From NCBI GenBank assembly GCA_947498815.1, contig CANMLU010000008.1, positions 124,001-188,000 of the forward strand: 64,000 nt of DNA. Reading direction: 5' to 3'. The DNA is from an uncultured Aquimarina sp. (GTDB lineage: Bacteria > Bacteroidota > Bacteroidia > Flavobacteriales > Flavobacteriaceae). The position numbers were made by a program, and so were the translations under genes. The notes under the pieces are model-generated. The model worked only from the letters and a program-made list of their open reading frames with translations, did no database searches and was not told the origin of the DNA. The first letter of the stretch is position 1, and each line of letters starts with the position of its first letter. Positions 59,745-64,000 of this stretch are shown one piece after another.

Positions 59745-60452
59745 ATGAAGAAGTTAGTATTCATTATATGTTGCTTATCTGTGTTCTCCTCTTTAGGGCA
59801 GGAAATTATTCAAGACCCACAACCCGAGGTAGTGCTAGACTCGCTTTATCGTGAAGATCAATTTTATGTTGGTGTGACCTTTAATTTACTGCTTAATAGG
59901 CCTAGTGATGTTAGTCAATCTGGTTTTTCTGGTGGATTGCATCTGGGGTTTATAAGAGATATGCCAATTAATAAAAAACGAAATGTAGCTTTTGGTTTAG
60001 GTGTGGGATATTCGTTGAACGTATATAATCATAATTTGTTTATTGGTGAAGAAGAGACAACAGGGCAAAATGTTTTTGCTCGTTTACAAGGCACCGATTT
60101 TGGTATTAACCGATTTTCAACCCATTTGGTAGAGGCTCCATTAGAATTCAGATGGCGCACATCGGTACCCGAAACACATAAGTTTTATCGAATATACACC
60201 GGTTTTAAATTTGGGTATCTTTTTTATTTTAATTCAAACTTTAAACAAGCTGATCTGCGGGTAAAACAAACAAAAGTTGATGAGCTAAATCGTTTCCGCA
60301 TTGGTGCGACTTTTACTTTCGGATGGAATACATTTAATTTTCACTTTTATTATAGTTTGAATCCATTGTTTAATGATAAGGCTTTGCTGGATGATGGGGA
60401 TAAGGTTGGATTAAATACTGCCAAAATAGGTCTGGTGTTCTATATTTTATAA
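59745..60452 (+). CDS. porT: PorT-like outer-membrane barrel protein
   Basis: About 235 residues from the ATG at 59745 (a GTG three codons earlier is possible). Signal peptide ending SSLGQE, then an eight-strand-like beta-barrel (FYVGVTFNLLLNRPS, GGLHLGFIRDMPI, LEFRWRTSVPETHKFYRIYT, end FYIL). This is the PorT family, a component of the type IX secretion system of Bacteroidota. The call rests on overall pattern, so another small porin is possible. Other flavobacterial genomes have porT near such membrane genes. Confidence 0.7.
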   Translation: MKKLVFIICCLSVFSSLGQEIIQDPQPEVVLDSLYREDQFYVGVTFNLLLNRPSDVSQSGFSGGLHLGFIRDMPINKKRNVAFGLGVGYSLNVYNHNLFIGEEETTGQNVFARLQGTDFGINRFSTHLVEAPLEFRWRTSVPETHKFYRIYTGFKFGYLFYFNSNFKQADLRVKQTKVDELNRFRIGATFTFGWNTFNFHFYYSLNPLFNDKALLDDGDKVGLNTAKIGLVFYIL

Positions 60453-61052
60453 CCAGAAGTTAACTAATGTAAGTTGGGGAATAACTCCAATCAAAAACCC
60501 TAGAATTAGTTCCAGATTGCTGTGTGCTTTGTAATGTAATCTTGATGTAGCAACCAACCCATTTGTAATCATTAAGGCGGCAATCAATAATGTTAGATTC
60601 ATGCTAAAATGAATACTTAATGCTATTGTAAACATAGTAATGCCCGCTATTCCAATCATATGCAAACTGGCCTTGATATTAAATAATATCATAAAAATAG
60701 CACTCAATGAAGAGAAAAGAACACCAAGAAAGAAAAAATAAAGCTCGGGATAGTGATATGCATCAATGATCAATTTGATGACCAGAATTAATAAAATTGA
60801 CTGTATTAGGAGCGGAGTCTTTCGTTGTTTGATATTTTCAATATTCATACTACTAATGCTTCCTATATTTTTAAGAAAGAAATATAAAACAATAGGAATA
60901 AAAACGGTAAGTACCGTTAACCCCAAAATTTTACTTTTAATAATATCCTCGGGAATAAATCTGGGAGCTGCTGAAAAATAAATAATTGCACCCAAAAGCG
61001 GCATCAAAATGGGGTGAAAAATATAAGAAATGCTTTTAAGAAAAAAATTCAT
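60447..61052 (-). CDS. Integral membrane protein, PAP2-like
   Basis: 201 residues from the ATG at 61052 with five to six transmembrane helices (MNFFLKSISYIFHPILMPLL start). There is no complete PAP2 phosphatase signature, though the length and the end (RLHYKAHSNLELILGFLIGV) resemble that superfamily. It overlaps the convergent porT-like gene by 6 bp and the rpoN stop by 1 bp (TGATG). Probably co-transcribed with rpoN. Confidence 0.75.
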   Translation of the reverse strand: MNFFLKSISYIFHPILMPLLGAIIYFSAAPRFIPEDIIKSKILGLTVLTVFIPIVLYFFLKNIGSISSMNIENIKQRKTPLLIQSILLILVIKLIIDAYHYPELYFFFLGVLFSSLSAIFMILFNIKASLHMIGIAGITMFTIALSIHFSMNLTLLIAALMITNGLVATSRLHYKAHSNLELILGFLIGVIPQLTLVNFWL

Positions 61053-62512
61053 CAAATTTTCTTTCGCAGCCTTGCAACAGGGATTTCCAATTGTTCCCGA
61101 TATTTGGCTACAGTTCTTCTGGCAATAGGATATCCTTTTTCTTTTAAGATTTTAGCAAGTTTCTCATCTGTAAGAGGCCTTTTCTTATCTTCTTCACCTA
61201 TTGTTATCTCCAGTATTTTTTTAATTTCTCGCGTAGAGACTTCTTCACCTTGATCATTGGTCATTGATTCCGAAAAGAATTCTTTAATAAGTTTTGTTCC
61301 ATAGGGTGTGTCAACATATTTACTATTAGCAACTCTAGAAACTGTACTTACATCCATATCGATCTCATCGGCAATATCTTTTAAGATCATTGGTCTAAGA
61401 TTTCGTTCATCTCCACTAAGGAAATAACTTTTTTGGTAGTGCATTATTGCACTCATGGTCACAAAAAGTGTTTGTTGTCTTTGTTTAACCGCTTCAATAA
61501 ACCATTTTGCAGCATCTAGTTTTTGCTTAATAAACAAAACGGCATCCTTTTGAGATTTAGATTTTTCTTTACTTGCCTTATATCCCTGAAGCATATTGTT
61601 GTATTCTCTCGAAACATGCAATTCGGGTGCGTTTCGGCCATTAAGGCTTAATTCTAACTCTCCATCTACAATTCTGATTGTAAAATCTGGAACTACATGT
61701 TCAATTAAGCGATTGTTACCTGCATAAGCACCACCTGGCTTTGGATTGAGGTGTTCAATCTCATCAATGGCATTCTTTAAGTCCTCTTCTGTAATATCAA
61801 ATTTTGCCAATAACTTGTCGTAATGCTTTTTGCTGAAATGATCAAAGGCCTTTTTTAATATCTCTGAGGCCAATTTTATCGGGATAGTCGTCTCTTTTCT
61901 ATCCAATTGAAGCCAAAGACATTCTTGTAGATTTCGAGCGCCAACACCGGCTGGATCCAGTTGGTGAACGATAGTTAAGATGTTTTCAATTTTTTCTTCG
62001 GTGGTGTATATGTTCTGAGTAAATGCAAGATCGTCCATAATATCCGTTAACGATCGTCTTATATAGCCACTTTCATCAACACTGCCCACGAGAAACTGTG
62101 CAATCTCTCGTTCTTCTTCATCAAACCTATAAGTGTTTAATTGATTGACCAGGTGTTGATGAAATGATGTTCCTGATGCATATGGAACACTTTTCTCTTC
62201 GTCATCAGAGCTATAGTTATTGGCACTTAATCTGTAACTCGGGATTTCATCATCGCTTAGGTATTCATCTACATTAATATCGGTTTCTATTTTTTCATTG
62301 CCATAATCATCTTCAGCTGCGCTTTCATTGCTAAACGCATCTTCATATTCATCTGCCTTTTCTTTCCCGCTATCCAATGCAGGATTTTCTTCCATTTCTT
62401 GTTTTAAACGTTGTTCAAATGCCTGTGTCGGCAACTGTATCAACTTCATGAGTTGAATCTGCTGCGGAGATAGTTTTTGAGAAAGCTTAAAATTTAATTG
62501 TTGTTTTAGCAT
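61052..62512 (-). CDS. rpoN: RNA polymerase sigma-54 factor
   Basis: 486 residues from the ATG at 62512; the upstream frame has no support. Region I is Gln- and Leu-rich (LKQQLNFKLSQKLSPQQIQL), region II is acidic (about 55-130) and the core-binding and DNA-binding domains follow. The RpoN box is ARRTVAKYRE near the C-terminus, preceded by the helix-turn-helix DIADEIDMDVSTVSRVANSK. Sigma-54 needs an AAA+ activator to open promoters; none is in this window. Confidence 0.96.
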   Translation of the reverse strand: MLKQQLNFKLSQKLSPQQIQLMKLIQLPTQAFEQRLKQEMEENPALDSGKEKADEYEDAFSNESAAEDDYGNEKIETDINVDEYLSDDEIPSYRLSANNYSSDDEEKSVPYASGTSFHQHLVNQLNTYRFDEEEREIAQFLVGSVDESGYIRRSLTDIMDDLAFTQNIYTTEEKIENILTIVHQLDPAGVGARNLQECLWLQLDRKETTIPIKLASEILKKAFDHFSKKHYDKLLAKFDITEEDLKNAIDEIEHLNPKPGGAYAGNNRLIEHVVPDFTIRIVDGELELSLNGRNAPELHVSREYNNMLQGYKASKEKSKSQKDAVLFIKQKLDAAKWFIEAVKQRQQTLFVTMSAIMHYQKSYFLSGDERNLRPMILKDIADEIDMDVSTVSRVANSKYVDTPYGTKLIKEFFSESMTNDQGEEVSTREIKKILEITIGEEDKKRPLTDEKLAKILKEKGYPIARRTVAKYREQLEIPVARLRKKI

Positions 62513-62734
62513 AAAAAATGGCAATGTTCTTCTACTCACAAAAATAAACAAAAAAACAGTGTTTTTATGGAAGTATTAGATGGTTAGTTTATTAAAAAAA
62601 GCTATAAGAATAAGAACTTTATTTCAAAAGTTTTTAAAACTATTTTTTTGCTTTCATCAAGAAACGAGCCAAAAATAATTATAATATGTAGTAAAGGTAA
62701 CTTTTTAGGCTTTAAAAAAAGCGTAAAAGACAAA

Positions 62735-63373
62735 CTATGGAGTAAATATCTTGTTTTTAATGGCATAGATTACTAAACCTGTCCTGTTTTTAAGGTTTAA
62801 TTTTTCGAAAATCGAATCTCTATATCCTTCTATAGTTTTTGGACTCAGAAACATATCTCCTGCAATTTCCTTGTATGTTTTTTCTGTACAGGCGTGTTTT
62901 ATAAACTCAATTTCACGATCTTTTAAAGTAGCAGTTTTTTCTTGTTTGGGATTGAGAGAGCCCAGCAATAAACTTGTTACATTTTTAGTGTGATAAAATC
63001 CTGTCTCTTGCACTTCGACAAGGGCATTCTCAAGAATGCTTTTTTCGGTATCCTTTAAAAGATAGCCTTTGGCACCTGCTCGAAGCATTTTGAGTATGGT
63101 GTTTTCATCTTCTTCAACAGAAAGCGCCAGTACTTTGACATTCGGGTATTCTTCTTTGAGTGCAGCTGTGGTTTCAATCCCATTCATTATGGGCATATTA
63201 ATATCCATAAGGACTACATCCGGGATATTTTTTGGGTCTTTAAATCGGGTCAGGAGCTCCTTTCCATTTTTACATATATATAATATCTTGAATTTGGCAA
63301 ATCCATTTACTAAACCTGATAATGCCTGTGATAATAATATATGATCTTCTACTATTACTACTGAATATTTCAT
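62735..63373 (-). CDS. NarL/LuxR-family response regulator
   Basis: 212 residues. Receiver domain (1-120) with acidic pair ED at 9-10, phospho-acceptor Asp57 in LMDINMP and the Lys of LLKDTE. C-terminal LuxR-type helix-turn-helix (about 150-205; KDREIEFIKHACTEKTYKEI, PKTIEGYRDSIFEKL). It pairs with the sensor kinase just upstream (136 bp away, same strand), forming a two-component system. Confidence 0.93.
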   Translation of the reverse strand: MKYSVVIVEDHILLSQALSGLVNGFAKFKILYICKNGKELLTRFKDPKNIPDVVLMDINMPIMNGIETTAALKEEYPNVKVLALSVEEDENTILKMLRAGAKGYLLKDTEKSILENALVEVQETGFYHTKNVTSLLLGSLNPKQEKTATLKDREIEFIKHACTEKTYKEIAGDMFLSPKTIEGYRDSIFEKLNLKNRTGLVIYAIKNKIFTP

Positions 63374-63509
63374 CTGTTTACTTTTGGTGTTTTTTGGTTG
63401 TCAGGTGGAATTCGCCAATACTGATTGCAATTGTTACTAATGTAATCGTTTTGGCTTATTTCAAGACAGCCTTTACTTTTTATTTGTATGATTTGTTATA
63501 CTTACAAAA

Positions 63510-64000
63510 TTAGTCAACCTCACTCTCTAATGAAGTTAAACTTTTCTTATTATAATAATAGGTAAGGGTCAATGCTGTTCCTTTACCTTCTTCGGATTCT
63601 AATTTGACCTCTGCATCAATTAGTTTCCCTCTATTTTGAATATTGCTTAATCCAATTCCTTGTTGAGTATTAGAGTTTTTAGTATTAAAACCAACGCCAT
63701 CGTCTATAGCGTGTATCACTATTTTGTCTTTGTCATAATGAACATCAACATTAAGGTTTGAGGCTTTGGAGTGTTTTATAGTATTGGTAAAAAACTCCTG
63801 TAATATTCTGAAAATTATAATTTCAACTTTATCATCAAGGATTTCTATTTCATTATTACTTTTTATGGTTGCTTTAATAAATTGCATGCGATTAAATCGC
63901 TCTATTTCCAGTGTTATTGCTTCGGTTAGATTTAAACTCTTAATAGCATCGGGGTTGATTAATTTTGATAATGCACGTAGCTCTGTAAGGCTTTTCGTAA
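63510..64000 (-). CDS. Sensor histidine kinase, C-terminal part (cut by window end)
   Basis: The frame is open to the end of the window, so the N-terminus lies outside. The visible 163 residues hold the end of a HisKA_3-type dimerisation region (ELRALSKLINPDAIKSLNLT) and the HATPase_c domain: N box FFTNTIKHSKASN, G1 box DDGVGF and G2 box GIGLSNIQNR. This is the NarX/DegS-like kinase class that partners NarL-type regulators such as the one at 62735. Confidence 0.9.
   Translation of the reverse strand, partial: TKSLTELRALSKLINPDAIKSLNLTEAITLEIERFNRMQFIKATIKSNNEIEILDDKVEIIIFRILQEFFTNTIKHSKASNLNVDVHYDKDKIVIHAIDDGVGFNTKNSNTQQGIGLSNIQNRGKLIDAEVKLESEEGKGTALTLTYYYNKKSLTSLESEVD

Overview
The window looks like a chromosome segment from a marine or soil member of the Flavobacteriaceae (Bacteroidota). 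The evidence is low GC content, Bacteroidota-type promoters (-7 box TAnnTTTG), lipoproteins with short lipoboxes, a PorT-like barrel, an ExbB/ExbD cluster with doubled exbD, YD-repeat (Rhs) proteins with a DUF6443-like start, and TPR-type anti-sigma partners. Genus cannot be fixed from sequence alone. No transposase, integrase or CRISPR array was seen.

Layout. (1) 0.1-4.2 kb: five intact short precursor peptides with a shared leader (about MKKSSLExLKxYQxPK...VNGG), one decayed copy, an IPT/TIG lipoprotein and a small secreted protein. (2) 4.3-9.7 kb: a membrane-anchored TPR-CHAT protease-like protein, a small lipoprotein, and an ECF sigma factor with its TPR anti-sigma partner. Candidate sigma promoters link the peptides, the CHAT gene and the lipoprotein. 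(3) 9.7-25.7 kb: a two-gene Rhs/YD toxin shell (1105 and 1802 aa). Downstream lie its likely immunity gene and a graveyard of displaced toxin tips and immunity-like genes, separated by small palindromic repeats. (4) 25.9-31.4 kb: a membrane AraC/TPR regulator, a short GG-type peptide, a subtilase lipoprotein, and a convergent protein fusing a degenerate C39-like domain, VKOR and a thioredoxin fold. (5) 31.8-42.2 kb: a secreted-type nuclease, a hydrolase, the cell-shape operon mreB-mreC-mreD-mrdA-rodA behind purH, and an ABC permease. (6) 42.3-52.2 kb: a PKD/barrel protein, a second CHAT-TPR protein and a retropepsin-like protease in one operon, then three lipoproteins sharing a very clear GGTAAC-N15-TTGATATAA promoter, next to a second ECF sigma/anti-sigma pair. 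(7) 52.4-64 kb: tatD, ansA, tRNA-Ser, exbB and two exbD pairs, a Cys-rich GG peptide, a porT-like gene, rpoN and a two-component system cut by the window end.

The most unusual content is threefold. There are two paralogous sigma/anti-sigma/CHAT modules, one of them tied to a duplicated family of Cys-containing precursor peptides. There is an orphan Rhs tip/immunity array with recognisable recombination junctions. There is a possible peptide system (regulator, peptide, subtilase, C39-VKOR-thioredoxin) with repeated operator-like palindromes. Most functional statements rest on motif recognition by eye; no database search was possible.
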